Below, piece after piece: positions 17,359 through 25,982 of a stretch of 64,000 nt of DNA. The translations under genes were made by a program, and so were the position numbers. Source of the stretch: Gammaproteobacteria bacterium 53_120_T64 (GTDB taxonomy: Bacteria > Pseudomonadota > Gammaproteobacteria > Pseudomonadales > Porticoccaceae); assembly GCA_002162815.1 (NCBI GenBank), contig MAAT01000025.1, forward strand, positions 90,684 through 154,683, given 5' to 3'. Below the pieces are notes generated by a model that was not told where the DNA came from, did not search any database, and saw nothing but the letters and a program-made list of their open reading frames with translations. Position 1 is the stretch's first letter; each line of letters opens with the position of its first letter.

Positions 17359-17934
17359 CTATTCAAACGCGGCTAATTCATTGACACAACCGGCGGCCCA
17401 ATACATAAAGTAGGGCATTTCTTTGTGGCAGTCCCACCAGTCGTAGGCCATCATGCGCCCGGCAGCCACAACCAAAGCCCAGAGGCCCAGAGACAATGTC
17501 GCACCGAGGCGTATACGTTTTGGTGGCACCGGGTCGTTATCCCAGCTCATATCGGAGGCCCGCGTCATATTGCGAATCAACAAGGCGTTGATGCCCGCAG
17601 CGATTAACAAGACAACTTTGATCCGAAACCAAATACTTTGGGTGGACCTGACTGGAATGGCAAAATACAACAGCACCCCGGTGATCAGCATAATAATAAA
17701 CCCGATCATCATCGGCCTATCGAGCCGCTCGATAATGGTCGACGCAGGTATTTCCCTAAAGGCCACACCCAATAGACGTAGATCGATAACCAATAACATG
17801 CCAAGGAAAAGTGTCAGCGTTAATACGTGAGTTCCCTCAACCCAACCGTACATATAGAGGGCTTCGTGCAGGTCGGTACTCGCTTGAAAGGTATCAAGCC
17901 AGGTTGCAAATTTTAGCAGTAGCTCGTTGAGCAT
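17359..17934 (-). CDS. DUF6644-like integral membrane protein
   Basis: This 191-aa membrane protein is a paralogue of the downstream 168-aa one: both share LHEALYMYGWVEGTHVLTLTLFLGMLLVIDLRLLGVAF-type architecture (quoted here as positions 22-59; key features are the TM1 His and the D-L-R motif). Four hydrophobic segments are visible, and a C-terminal extension carries WWDCHKEMPYFMYW with a Cys-His pair. It is the first gene of the leftward operon and is transcribed away from the secreted-protein operon at 18187, sharing a 252-bp intergenic region. Function unknown; a redox or membrane anchor role beside the haem lipoprotein at 19556 is a guess. Confidence 0.8.
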   Translation of the reverse strand: MLNELLLKFATWLDTFQASTDLHEALYMYGWVEGTHVLTLTLFLGMLLVIDLRLLGVAFREIPASTIIERLDRPMMIGFIIMLITGVLLYFAIPVRSTQSIWFRIKVVLLIAAGINALLIRNMTRASDMSWDNDPVPPKRIRLGATLSLGLWALVVAAGRMMAYDWWDCHKEMPYFMYWAAGCVNELAAFE

Positions 17935-18186
17935 TGTCTTTGTTCCCTAGTTCTTTTGGCCCGCATTATCACGTAAGAAACGAAGATTATGCAATTGATA
18001 TAACACAACAATGTTACGGCAAAATAGGGATGCTAGCGAACCCCATCACCAACGAGTTCATCCTCCGGTGTCAGCACCCCGGCTTCTGGGTAGTTTAATC
18101 TGCTCTCCTATAGCGCCTCGACTTCCCATGCAAGCATCAGCTGGGTTATGCTTGGGTATTCGATAAAAACAAGGGGAAACTCAATC

Positions 18187-19038
18187 GTGAATTTTAATTC
18201 TGTACGAAAAATAACGCTGATTTCAGCGCTATTCACCTTCTCTGCAGGCATCCTTGCAGCAGACAATAGCTATAAGGCACCGCGTGCAACCGACGGCGTA
18301 CACCCTGACTTCAATGGTATTTGGCAAACCATGAATGAAGCCAACTACGATATAGAAATGCATATGGCGCGTCCGGCTATGGCCTTACGTGACGGCCCGG
18401 GCGGCCCTCTTCCTATCAAAGAACTGGTGAAAATTGGTGCTGTCGGCGCTGTGCCCCCCAGCCTCGGTGTCGTTGAAGGCGGTAAGATTCCCTATACCCC
18501 TGAAGCACTGGCCATTAAAAAAGAGAACCAGCTGCATTGGCTCGAGCGCGACCCTGAAATCAAGTGCTATCTCCCAGGCGTACCAAGGGCAACTTATATG
18601 CCCCAGCCCTTTCAAATTTTCCAGGGCGACGACTCAGTCTTCATCACCTATCAATATGCCGGTGCCGATAGAGATATCTTCATGAAGGACCCCGGTCTAG
18701 CCCCCGTCGATAGCTGGATGGGGCAATCGGTCGCCTCTTGGGACGGCGATACTCTGGTTGTCGATGTCACCGGTTTACACCCCGGCACTTGGCTTGACCG
18801 CTCGGGCAATCATCACAGCGACCAACTCCACGTCGTCGAGCGCTATACCTTAATGAGCCCGAACCACATCCAGTATGAAGCCACGCTGACCGACCCCAAG
18901 ACCTATACCAAGCCCTGGAAAATCAGCATGCCGCTTTATCGCCGCATGGAAAGCAATATCCAGTTGCTCGATTTTAAATGTGTCGAATTTGTCGAAGAGC
19001 TTCTCTACGGAAAATTGCGCGCAAAGCCACTAGACTAA
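18187..19038 (+). CDS. Secreted protein of unknown function
   Basis: The start is taken as the GTG at 18187, preceded by AGGGGA, giving 283 aa with a clean Sec signal peptide ending near ILAA-DNS; the longer frame from 18148 would bury it. The mature protein carries DGVHPDFNGIWQ, IKCYLPGVPRATYMPQPFQI, GDTLVVDVTGLHPGTWLDR and HVVERYTLMSPNH. I recognise this as a family of exported proteins widespread in Acidobacteria and Proteobacteria that often neighbour DUF6152 proteins, but no function is known to me. The single-copy cysteines (in KCYLPG and FKCVEF) could pair. It heads a three-gene operon with the DUF6152 protein and the haem lipoprotein. Confidence 0.8.
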   Translation: MNFNSVRKITLISALFTFSAGILAADNSYKAPRATDGVHPDFNGIWQTMNEANYDIEMHMARPAMALRDGPGGPLPIKELVKIGAVGAVPPSLGVVEGGKIPYTPEALAIKKENQLHWLERDPEIKCYLPGVPRATYMPQPFQIFQGDDSVFITYQYAGADRDIFMKDPGLAPVDSWMGQSVASWDGDTLVVDVTGLHPGTWLDRSGNHHSDQLHVVERYTLMSPNHIQYEATLTDPKTYTKPWKISMPLYRRMESNIQLLDFKCVEFVEELLYGKLRAKPLD

Positions 19039-19109
19039 GCACAGCAAGGCAAAAGCAGAACAGCTGCTCTACTTCAATCATTTCTATTCTATAACTTGAG
19101 GCCAATCTC

Positions 19110-19535
19110 ATGTCTTTTAAAAAAGTTGCCACCGTTGCCGGCTTAGCCCTCGGTTCATTAATTGCCAGCCAGTCCCACGCCCACCATGCCTTCGGTGCCG
19201 AATTTGACGCCGACGCACCACTCACCCTACGCGGCGCCGTGGTCAGAATTGAATGGGTCAACCCCCACGCCTGGTTCCACATTGAAGTTGTCAAAGCTGA
19301 TGGCGCTACAGAGGCCTGGAGAATTGAAGGTGGCACCCCCAACACCTTGCTGCGTCGCGGCATTAACAAGCGTTCAATAGCCATCGGTACCGAGATTGTC
19401 GTCGAGGGTTATCAAGCCAAGGATCGCTCCAATAGCGCTAACGGCCGTAACATCACCTTGGCCAACGGTAAAAAACTGTTTATGGGCTCCTCCGGCACCG
19501 GCGCACCCGAAGATGGCGCGGATACTGGCCGATAA
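19110..19535 (+). CDS. DUF6152 family exported protein
   Basis: The 141-aa product has a signal peptide ending QSHA, so the mature chain should begin HHAFGAEFD. The rest matches the DUF6152 pattern: PLTLRGAVVRIEWVNPHAWFH, EAWRIEGGTPNTLLRRG and GTEIVVEGYQAKD, a small beta-barrel-like domain. No function is established. A His at mature position 1 next to another His is the kind of N-terminus that binds copper in LPMO, CopC and PmoB proteins, so metal binding is possible (inference). It is the middle gene of the operon 18187-20050, with 71- and 20-bp gaps to its neighbours. Confidence 0.85.
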   Translation: MSFKKVATVAGLALGSLIASQSHAHHAFGAEFDADAPLTLRGAVVRIEWVNPHAWFHIEVVKADGATEAWRIEGGTPNTLLRRGINKRSIAIGTEIVVEGYQAKDRSNSANGRNITLANGKKLFMGSSGTGAPEDGADTGR

Positions 19536-19555
19536 CATAGCCGGACTACGAAGCA

Positions 19556-20050
19556 ATGCAACGAAGTAAACTCGCACTTGCGTCACTGTTACTTGCACTG
19601 GCTGGCTGTAGCCCGTCAGAGCAAGCAACGGCACCACTGCAACCAGTGGCCGACAATCCTTTCAAGCTCAGCGGCGATGTTAAGCACATTATGCAATGGG
19701 TACTTGACCCTGCAGCGGATGCTGTCTGGGATTCAGCCGGTAGTATTATTACCGCTGCCGGTACTCGAGAGCTGGCACCAACCACCGACGCGGGCTGGCT
19801 GGCCGTTGAGCACAACGCCGCTGTCGTCGCCGCTAGTGGTAACTTACTACTGATGCCGGGACGGGCCGTCGACAATCAAGGCTGGCAGAATATTGCTCAA
19901 GGCCTAGTTGACGCGGGTCTACTCGCGCAAGCAGCCGCTAAAAATCAAGATTCTGACGCCTTGTTTGATGCCGGTGGGCAAATTTACCGGGTCTGTAAAT
20001 CCTGCCACTCGGTCTACATTCAGGGTGATGAGCCAGAGCAGTCACCCTAG
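19556..20050 (+). CDS. Single-haem c-type cytochrome lipoprotein
   Basis: The 164-aa protein starts with a lipoprotein signal (LALAGC) and carries one haem-attachment motif CKSCH close to the C-terminus. A C-terminal CxxCH after a helical body is the layout of cytochrome c-prime/c556 (class II) four-helix proteins, which this probably is. The middle region (residues 35-130) is alanine-rich and helical in character. It would be anchored in the periplasm and could pass electrons to or from the exported partners in the same operon or the DUF6644-like membrane proteins encoded divergently. Confidence 0.82.
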   Translation: MQRSKLALASLLLALAGCSPSEQATAPLQPVADNPFKLSGDVKHIMQWVLDPAADAVWDSAGSIITAAGTRELAPTTDAGWLAVEHNAAVVAASGNLLLMPGRAVDNQGWQNIAQGLVDAGLLAQAAAKNQDSDALFDAGGQIYRVCKSCHSVYIQGDEPEQSP

Positions 20051-20147
20051 CTTTTTAGTCAGCCTGGCTGAGACAGCGCAATAACAGCTTTGCTGGGGCG
20101 ACACCTTCCGGTGTCACTTCAGCAAAGTTTCCACAAAGCCCTCCGGG

Positions 20148-20744
20148 CTACTGCCCCAGAGTCTTTTTCTTCACAAAACCGTCGCGAAACTCTAAGGCCT
20201 GCGTGTAAAAGCCTGTCGTGGTGAGCTTTACCGTGACTGCCTCCGAGCCATGATTGGCCCAAAACCAACCATGGATGCCCTCAAAGGGAGCGCTAAAGGC
20301 GCCATTTTCACGATCGCCATCACCCATACTATAACTCTCTTCATAATCTTCGACCTCATGGGATTCACCGTGAAAGTCAAAGGCAACCGGGCTTGCCTCT
20401 CCCCCTCGCGTTTTGCTCGTTGTCCAGCTATAGAGCAGGCTGGAACCCTTGCTCAGTTGATATTTATACTCCACAAACTCAAAGGGTAGGAGCTCGAATT
20501 CAACACTGTCTTGGTGAAAGCCCGCCTCTTCCAGCCGCACTGTCACCGCGCTCTCGGCAGCAGGCTTCGACAAACCGGCAATACCCATGGCAGCACCCAA
20601 ACCCAAGGGATCGCGGTTAAACTCGGCCGGCAAAATAAAGGCGACCAACACCACTGCGGCGAAAACCAGGGCCAGTAAAGCAGCCCCTACAATCTTACGT
20701 TTATCCCTTGGCAAAACCGTCATCTCCGTTGCATTGTCATTCAT
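20148..20744 (-). CDS. Transmembrane anchor protein next to HupE
   Basis: The start is set at ATG 20744 (MNDNATEMTVLPRDKRK) because GGAGG lies eight bases upstream; the longer frame begins at 20768. The 198-aa product has one transmembrane segment (GAALLALVFAAVVLVAFIL) and a periplasmic domain rich in acidic and His residues (FDFHGESHEVEDYEESYSMG). Proteins of this type are commonly annotated as transmembrane anchor proteins beside HupE/UreJ-like permeases. It lies 24 bp downstream of the hupE-like gene in the same direction. The acid/His loop may bind a metal ion; this is inference. Confidence 0.78.
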   Translation of the reverse strand: MNDNATEMTVLPRDKRKIVGAALLALVFAAVVLVAFILPAEFNRDPLGLGAAMGIAGLSKPAAESAVTVRLEEAGFHQDSVEFELLPFEFVEYKYQLSKGSSLLYSWTTSKTRGGEASPVAFDFHGESHEVEDYEESYSMGDGDRENGAFSAPFEGIHGWFWANHGSEAVTVKLTTTGFYTQALEFRDGFVKKKTLGQ

Positions 20745-20768
20745 TAGCACGCCTCCACTTCTCTTCAT

Positions 20769-21497
20769 TTATGACCACAGGTAAGCTGAAAATTGATACG
20801 CCGCCAACATAAAGCCCAAACTCATCAGCAGGGTATTGGCCGAAAATGCCTGCCTTTGAAAATAGCGACTGCGGCGCCATAGCCCCAGCACCACGACAAT
20901 TCCGGCCAGAGCTAGCGCCTGACCGATTTCCACACCGACGTTAAAACTCAGCATATTGACGACCAAGCTATCCGCCGATAGGCTCAAATCCTGTAATTTT
21001 GTCGCCAGACCGAGGCCATGAAATAAGCCAAAAATGAACACCGCCGCCCTAGCGTCTAGCTGCCAGCTAAAAAACTGCTTAAAACCACCGATATTTTCAA
21101 AGGCTTTATAGGCCACCGATAGCCCGATCACCGCGTCGATAAGGTGGGCATTGACGCTCCACTCCAGCAACACACCGCCCATCAGGGTAAGACTGTGCCC
21201 CAAAGTGAACAGGCTAACGTAGAGGATGACATCTTTAAGACGCAGCAGAAAAAATACCACGCCAACCAGGTACAACAGGTGATCGTAGCCGGTAACCATA
21301 TGCTTGGCCCCCAGATACAGGTAGGGGATCACCGCCGGACCATCGAGCCCCTCGACAAAGCGTGCATTAGCACCCGATATATTATGCGCCGAGGCCAGCA
21401 AGGGGCTTAGCAAAAGCACGACGAGCAAGCAAAAGCCGAGTCCGGGGATACTGCGCCAGCGACTCGCTAAAGCGCCATCTGTAAAGTATTTACTCAT
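20769..21497 (-). CDS. HupE/UreJ-like membrane protein
   Basis: From ATG 21497 the protein is 242 aa; a GTG five codons upstream (21512) is an alternative. It has a signal-like first segment and several transmembrane helices. The hallmark HupE/UreJ motif is present as GAKHMVTGYDHLLYL, followed by FTLGHSLTLMGG and FIFGLFHGLGLA, giving three His-containing membrane motifs. HupE and UreJ proteins take up nickel or cobalt for hydrogenase or urease, but neither enzyme is encoded here, so the metal and purpose are open. It is co-directional with the anchor protein gene downstream. Confidence 0.87.
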   Translation of the reverse strand: MSKYFTDGALASRWRSIPGLGFCLLVVLLLSPLLASAHNISGANARFVEGLDGPAVIPYLYLGAKHMVTGYDHLLYLVGVVFFLLRLKDVILYVSLFTLGHSLTLMGGVLLEWSVNAHLIDAVIGLSVAYKAFENIGGFKQFFSWQLDARAAVFIFGLFHGLGLATKLQDLSLSADSLVVNMLSFNVGVEIGQALALAGIVVVLGLWRRSRYFQRQAFSANTLLMSLGFMLAAYQFSAYLWS

Positions 21498-21752
21498 TAC
21501 TTGTATTTCCACCCTTTAAGAAGCCAGCACCGCTATTTATAAGGGTGGACATGTATTTTCTCGCTATTCTAACAGCTGGGGAGCACCCTGGATAATCAAC
21601 AAACAGCTCTTTTTAATTGCACCCGCTACTCGGTCTTTAATAGACCCACCAAGCGAGGTAAAGTGGCTAAGCCTGCCGCTAATTTTCACATCACCCTGTG
21701 CTAAGCTCTGCCACTGAAGCGCAAACTGCAGACACCGGCAAGGAGCAATAAA

Positions 21753-22553
21753 GTGAGCAGCACGGAGAACAGCGTCAATTCAATCGTCATGGCTGGGCAA
21801 GGTTACGGCCAACAAACAGCGTCACTCGCCTCTTTTGCCGCCGAACGCCTGCACCGCAAACAGCGACTCACGGCAGCTTTTCGCCTGTTCGGTAAATTCG
21901 GCTTTGACGAGGGTGCCGCCGGCCATATTACCGTGCGCGACCCCGAGTACCCCGAGCACTTTTGGGTCAACCCCTTTGGCGTTTCCTTTAAAAAAATCAA
22001 AATGTCGCAATTGCTGCGGGTCAATCACCAAGGTGAAGTCGTCGAGGGTGAAGGCCTGCTCAATGGCGCCGCCTTTACCATTCACGGCAATATTCACCAG
22101 GCCCGCCCCGATGTTATCGCCGCAGCCCACGCCCACTCCATCTACGGTAAAAGCTGGTCGTCACTGGGTAAAAAGCTCGACCCCATCACCCAAGACGCCT
22201 GTGCCTTTTATAACGATCACGCCCTCTTCGATGACTTTACCGGCGTGGTACTGAATATGAATGAAGGCCAGCGCATTGCTACAGCCCTGGGCCAAAACAA
22301 AGCCTGTATCCTGCAAAACCACGGTCTACTTACAGTGGGCGGCAGTGTCGATGCCGCCGCTTGGTGGTTTATCACCATGGAGCGCAACTGCCAGGCTCAG
22401 TTACTCGCCGAAGCGGCTGGCACCCCGAAGTTAATCCGCCCCGATATTGCCCGCCTTACCTATCAAACCGTTGGCAGCGAAGCATCCGCTAAATTCGCCT
22501 TTCAATCCCTCTACGATGTCATTGTCGATGAACAGGCTGAGATGTTTGATTAA
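21753..22553 (+). CDS. Class II aldolase/adducin family protein
   Basis: The 266-aa protein has the class II aldolase fold: FGFDEGAAGHITVRDP at the phosphate/carbonyl site, the zinc histidines in AAHAHS, and the third His in ILQNHGLLTVG. It starts at GTG 21753 with AAGGAG upstream. Members are fuculose/ribulose phosphate aldolases or epimerases, but this longer, unphosphorylated-substrate-like branch is often of unknown function, so the reaction is uncertain. It lies 87 bp upstream of the SLC13 permease, suggesting import and cleavage of a hydroxy-acid or sugar acid. Confidence 0.88.
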   Translation: MSSTENSVNSIVMAGQGYGQQTASLASFAAERLHRKQRLTAAFRLFGKFGFDEGAAGHITVRDPEYPEHFWVNPFGVSFKKIKMSQLLRVNHQGEVVEGEGLLNGAAFTIHGNIHQARPDVIAAAHAHSIYGKSWSSLGKKLDPITQDACAFYNDHALFDDFTGVVLNMNEGQRIATALGQNKACILQNHGLLTVGGSVDAAAWWFITMERNCQAQLLAEAAGTPKLIRPDIARLTYQTVGSEASAKFAFQSLYDVIVDEQAEMFD

Positions 22554-22640
22554 GCCTGCCGGTGTACCACCCGCGCAGCGCCAAAGCCTGAGACCAACGA
22601 CACGGGGCTTCCCGGCCTTTGTTATGAGCCGGCAACAGGC

Positions 22641-24377
22641 ATGAACCAGGAACAAGTTATCGTCACGCTCTGCCTGGCCGGGATTCTTATTGGCCTCGCC
22701 GCAACACGTATTCGCCCCGTCTTCTTGTTTAGCGGTGCTATCTCCTGCCTCTATCTACTGGACATGATCAGCCTCGGCGATGCCCTGCAACACTACACCA
22801 ATGAAGCCCTCGCCACCCTGGTTTTACTGATTATGGCGGTACTCGCCATCGAGAAAACCCAACTCTTTGCCCGTTTGGGGCAACGCATTCTCAGCGGTAC
22901 ATACCCGCAAGTTCTACTCAAACTAGGGCTCAGCGCCGGTCTCGTCTCCTCGGTGAGCAATAACACTGCCGTGGTTGCCTCCTTTATGGGGGCGGTAAAA
23001 AGCCAAAAAGCCATACCACCCTCACGGCTGCTCATACCCCTCTCCTACGCCTCCATCTTGGGTGGCACACTGACTCTGGTCGGCACCTCAACCAACATGG
23101 TGCTCAATGGCCTGGTAATAGGCAACGGCCTACCCGCCCTCGCCATGTTTGATTTCACCGCCATCGGCCTGCCCATTTTTATTGGCTGTATGCTGTTATT
23201 ACTCCTTATCGCCCCGCGCGTACTACCCAGCCGGGCCGTGGATAACACCGAGAGTAAAACCTACTTTCTCGAGGCGAAGGTGCAGGACGCTTCCCCCTTG
23301 ATCGGAAAATCCCTGTTCGACAATGGCTTCCGCCACTTACTCGATCTGTTTCTGGTCGAGATCATCCGCGACCAACACATCATCAGCCCGGTATCACCGG
23401 AGGAAATTATTGAAGCCGGTGACACCCTGATTTTTGCGGGGGATATTGCCAATATCCAAACTCTCAGCCGCTTTAAAGGCTTGAGCATCTTTGACGACGA
23501 CCCCATTAATTTAAGCAAAAATCTTAGCGAAGTCGTGGTTAGCCACAACGCCACCATTACCGGTCGCCCCCTGCGCGAGGTGAATTTTCGCGCCCTGTTT
23601 GACGCCGCCGTCGTCGCGGTACGCCGTGGCGATCAGCGTCTCGCCGGCGGGCTCGGGAAAATAAAGCTGCAATCCGGTGACAGCCTCGTACTCGCCACCG
23701 GCCACGACTTCCACTCCCGGCACAACCTACCGCGCAACTTCATTGTCCTCGGTGGCGTTAACACTCGGGAACACCTGCCCGCTGCCACGGAACTCACTAT
23801 CATTGGCGGATTTATAGCCGTCATCGCCCTTTCGGCGCTGACAATACTGCCGCTGTTTAAAGGCCTGCTGATTCTACTCGGCGCTCTGATCGCTAGTAAT
23901 CGGCTCAGTATTAATGAAATACGCCGCCACTTTCCCTTCGAACTCATCGTGGTTATTGGCGCCGCTCTGGGTTTCGCCCAGGTGATGCAAGATTCCGGCG
24001 TCGCCACTTTACTCGCCGAGCTTATCCTCAGCGCACCGGGGGCACAGGGCGCCTATCCTGCGTTAATCGCCTGCTTTGTGCTCACCTTATTACTCACCGA
24101 GATGGTCACCAACAATGCCGCCGCCGCGCTCACCTTTCCCGTCGCCCTGAGTATGGCCAGCCAATATCAAGCCGACCCCATACCCTTTATTATGGCCGTC
24201 GCCTTTGGCGCCAGTGCCAGTTTTATGACCCCCCACGGCTATCAAACCAACCTGATGGTCTATAGCGCCGGTAACTATCGATGGCGTGATTATCTAAAAA
24301 TAGGCCTGCCCACCTCCCTGCTCTATGCCACCATTGCCCTCATCGCCATCCCTAGGGTCTATCCTTTTTATCCCTAG
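22641..24377 (+). CDS. SLC13 family permease with central RCK_C (TrkA_C) domains
   Basis: The 578-aa protein has two membrane halves separated by a soluble region of about 170 residues (roughly 205-375) with two TrkA_C-like repeats (FLEAKVQDASPLIGKSLFD; VSHNATITGRPLREVNF). The substrate motifs of the divalent anion symporter family are visible: SNNTAVVASFMG and LVGTSTNMVLNG in the first half, MVTNNAAAALTFPVAL and PHGYQTNLMVYSAG in the second. Relatives transport sulfate, dicarboxylates or other anions; the TrkA_C domains may sense a ligand. The start is the ATG at 22641. Likely co-expressed with the upstream aldolase. Confidence 0.9.
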   Translation: MNQEQVIVTLCLAGILIGLAATRIRPVFLFSGAISCLYLLDMISLGDALQHYTNEALATLVLLIMAVLAIEKTQLFARLGQRILSGTYPQVLLKLGLSAGLVSSVSNNTAVVASFMGAVKSQKAIPPSRLLIPLSYASILGGTLTLVGTSTNMVLNGLVIGNGLPALAMFDFTAIGLPIFIGCMLLLLLIAPRVLPSRAVDNTESKTYFLEAKVQDASPLIGKSLFDNGFRHLLDLFLVEIIRDQHIISPVSPEEIIEAGDTLIFAGDIANIQTLSRFKGLSIFDDDPINLSKNLSEVVVSHNATITGRPLREVNFRALFDAAVVAVRRGDQRLAGGLGKIKLQSGDSLVLATGHDFHSRHNLPRNFIVLGGVNTREHLPAATELTIIGGFIAVIALSALTILPLFKGLLILLGALIASNRLSINEIRRHFPFELIVVIGAALGFAQVMQDSGVATLLAELILSAPGAQGAYPALIACFVLTLLLTEMVTNNAAAALTFPVALSMASQYQADPIPFIMAVAFGASASFMTPHGYQTNLMVYSAGNYRWRDYLKIGLPTSLLYATIALIAIPRVYPFYP

Positions 24378-24435
24378 CGATCCATTTTCCAGCAACCCAC
24401 AACCCTAACCACTCAATCGCTGGCGAGCACACCTA

Positions 24436-24464
24436 TTGAGTCATAGGCGTCCTACCGTTAAGAT
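24436..24464 (+). promoter_or_regulatory. Sigma-70-type promoter of tRNA-Arg
   Basis: TTGAGT (24436-24441) and TAAGAT (24459-24464) are separated by exactly 17 bases and lie about 30 bases before the mature tRNA 5' end. The fit of spacing and distance makes this a good -35/-10 pair. Confidence 0.75.
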
Positions 24465-24495
24465 GTGCGCCGCACAGACACCGTCTGTATCAACG

Positions 24496-24572
24496 GCCCC
24501 GGTGGCACAGCTGGATAGCGCGGCCCCCTCCTAAGGGGCAGGTCAGAGGTTCGAATCCTCTCCGGGGCACCA
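24496..24572 (+). tRNA. tRNA-Arg (anticodon CCU)
   Basis: The 77-nt sequence folds as a cloverleaf: acceptor stem GCCCCGG (24496-24502) with CCGGGGC (24562-24568), anticodon stem GCCCC/GGGGC (24523-24527 and 24535-24539) with loop CTCCTAA giving anticodon CCT at 24530-24532, and T-arm AGAGG-TTCGAAT-CCTCT. The CCA end is encoded (24570-24572). It decodes AGG. No integrase or flanking direct repeat was seen, so there is no sign it serves as an attachment site here. Confidence 0.97.
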
Positions 24573-24627
24573 ATAACTGTTAAAAACACGGCGCCATATG
24601 CATGACGCCCCGGCGTCGTGCCCTGCA

Positions 24628-25380
24628 ATGAACCTTCTACTCCTTCGCCCCGACGATTTTATTAAGCCCTCGCAGGTACAAATTCGCGGCCGCCGCCTGC
24701 GCCATATCAATAAAACCCTGAAGGCTAAAACGGGCGATTTTTTAAAGGCCGGCCTGCTCAATGGAAAAATAGGCCGTGCAGAAATTCTCTGCCTGAATCA
24801 AGAAGTGGCCGATCTGCGCGTTGACCTCACCGAGCAACCACCGCCGCCACTCGCTCTCAATCTCATCCTCGCCTTGCCGCGACCGAAAATGCTGCGGCGC
24901 ATTTTGCAGGCAGCCACCAGCTTGGGAATTAAACAAATACATTTAATCGGCAGCTGGCGGGTCGAAAAAAGCTATTGGCAGAGCCCTTTTCTAGAGGCGG
25001 ATAAAATCCACCAGCAATTAATTCTCGGTCTCGAGCAGGCAATGGATACCCAGCTGCCCGAGGTTCACCTGCATCCCTATTTCAAACCCTTTGTCGAAGA
25101 CAAGCTCGACGCCATCGCCGGCGACACCACGCGACTCGTCGCCCACCCCGTCGCTGCAGCTTCACTGCCCACAACACAGCTGGCTAGCCTGACACTAGCC
25201 ATTGGCCCAGAGGGCGGCTTTATTCCCTACGAAATCGAAAAACTAACCGAACTTGGTTTTTCCGCAGTTTCACTGGGGCCGAGAATTCTCACCGTTGAAG
25301 TCGCCGTCAGCAGCCTCGTTAGCCGACTCGCCTACAATCTGGAATCCGACAGCCGGAAGACGCATAATTGCGCCCCCTAG
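24628..25380 (+). CDS. rsmE: 16S rRNA (uracil(1498)-N(3))-methyltransferase RsmE
   Basis: From the ATG at 24628 (MNLLLLRPDDF) the protein is 250 aa; the longer frame from 24598 adds ten residues that do not resemble the family. It has the N-terminal PUA-like part (RGRRLRHINKTLKAKTGDFL) and the C-terminal SPOUT knot: LAIGPEGGFIPYEIEKL and VSLGPRILTVEVA, where SAM binds. The last motif reads VEVA instead of the commoner RxETA. It methylates U1498 of 16S rRNA in the 30S subunit. It follows the tRNA-Arg gene and precedes a methyltransferase-like membrane protein. Confidence 0.93.
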   Translation: MNLLLLRPDDFIKPSQVQIRGRRLRHINKTLKAKTGDFLKAGLLNGKIGRAEILCLNQEVADLRVDLTEQPPPPLALNLILALPRPKMLRRILQAATSLGIKQIHLIGSWRVEKSYWQSPFLEADKIHQQLILGLEQAMDTQLPEVHLHPYFKPFVEDKLDAIAGDTTRLVAHPVAAASLPTTQLASLTLAIGPEGGFIPYEIEKLTELGFSAVSLGPRILTVEVAVSSLVSRLAYNLESDSRKTHNCAP

Positions 25381-25411
25381 CCCGACATCGAGCCAACACC
25401 TAGGACACCCC

Positions 25412-25906
25412 ATGACAGCCCCCCAACCCGATCCCATCGACGGTGCCGAAATGCCCTTGCCTCCGGCCATCTACCCACTTATCTGTGTTGGCGGCGCCTA
25501 TTTTTTGGATAAATACCTGCCCCTAGAGCCCCCCCTGTTTTTAACGGCCGAACCCGCCATCAATGGTCAACTTGCCGTCGCCACACTGATCACCGCACTG
25601 CTTATTATTAGCTGGGCGATACGCTCTCTACGCAGCGAAAAAACCACGCTACTACCCCATCGAGCTGTTACCCGTTTGGTGGTTTCTGGGCCCTTTCAAT
25701 ATTCTCGCAACCCGATGTATCTCGGTTTTTCACTACTTCTATTGGCCATGTTTTTTTCAACACTCAATTTATGGCTAGCACTTCTTTTACCCTTGAACGT
25801 CGGCTTGTTACAATATTATGTCATCGTGCCCGAGGAGCAATACCTCGCGCAGTATTTCCAGCCCGCCTATGATGGTTATCGCTCCCGGGTCAGGCGCTGG
25901 CTCTAA
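25412..25906 (+). CDS. Isoprenylcysteine carboxyl methyltransferase-like membrane protein
   Basis: The frame is open from 25253 but that part overlaps rsmE; the ATG at 25412 gives a 164-aa protein with about four hydrophobic segments. It carries the C-terminal signature of the ICMT/PEMT superfamily: LVVSGPFQYSRNPMYLGF for SAM and lipid substrate, then YYVIVPEEQYLAQYF with the conserved E-E. Bacterial members methylate small lipophilic or unknown substrates; the target here is not known. It lies 31 bp after rsmE, so it may be translated from the same transcript. Confidence 0.85.
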   Translation: MTAPQPDPIDGAEMPLPPAIYPLICVGGAYFLDKYLPLEPPLFLTAEPAINGQLAVATLITALLIISWAIRSLRSEKTTLLPHRAVTRLVVSGPFQYSRNPMYLGFSLLLLAMFFSTLNLWLALLLPLNVGLLQYYVIVPEEQYLAQYFQPAYDGYRSRVRRWL

Positions 25907-25953
25907 GCTGTCGCCGGCTAATATTAAAACCCAACAAACTCGACACCGCCACC

Positions 25954-25982
25954 TTGCTTTTATAGGGCGCAAAGCATAAAAT
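25954..25982 (+). promoter_or_regulatory. Promoter of the TetR-RND-TolC operon
   Basis: TTGCTT (25954-25959), a 17-base spacer and TAAAAT (25977-25982) form a good sigma-70-type promoter. The -10 element overlaps the palindromic operator that begins at 25980, so a bound repressor would block polymerase. Confidence 0.7.

Noticed and set aside
24496..24572. tRNA-Arg as an integration site for a genomic island
   Set aside because: No integrase, no repeated tRNA end and housekeeping rsmE directly downstream.
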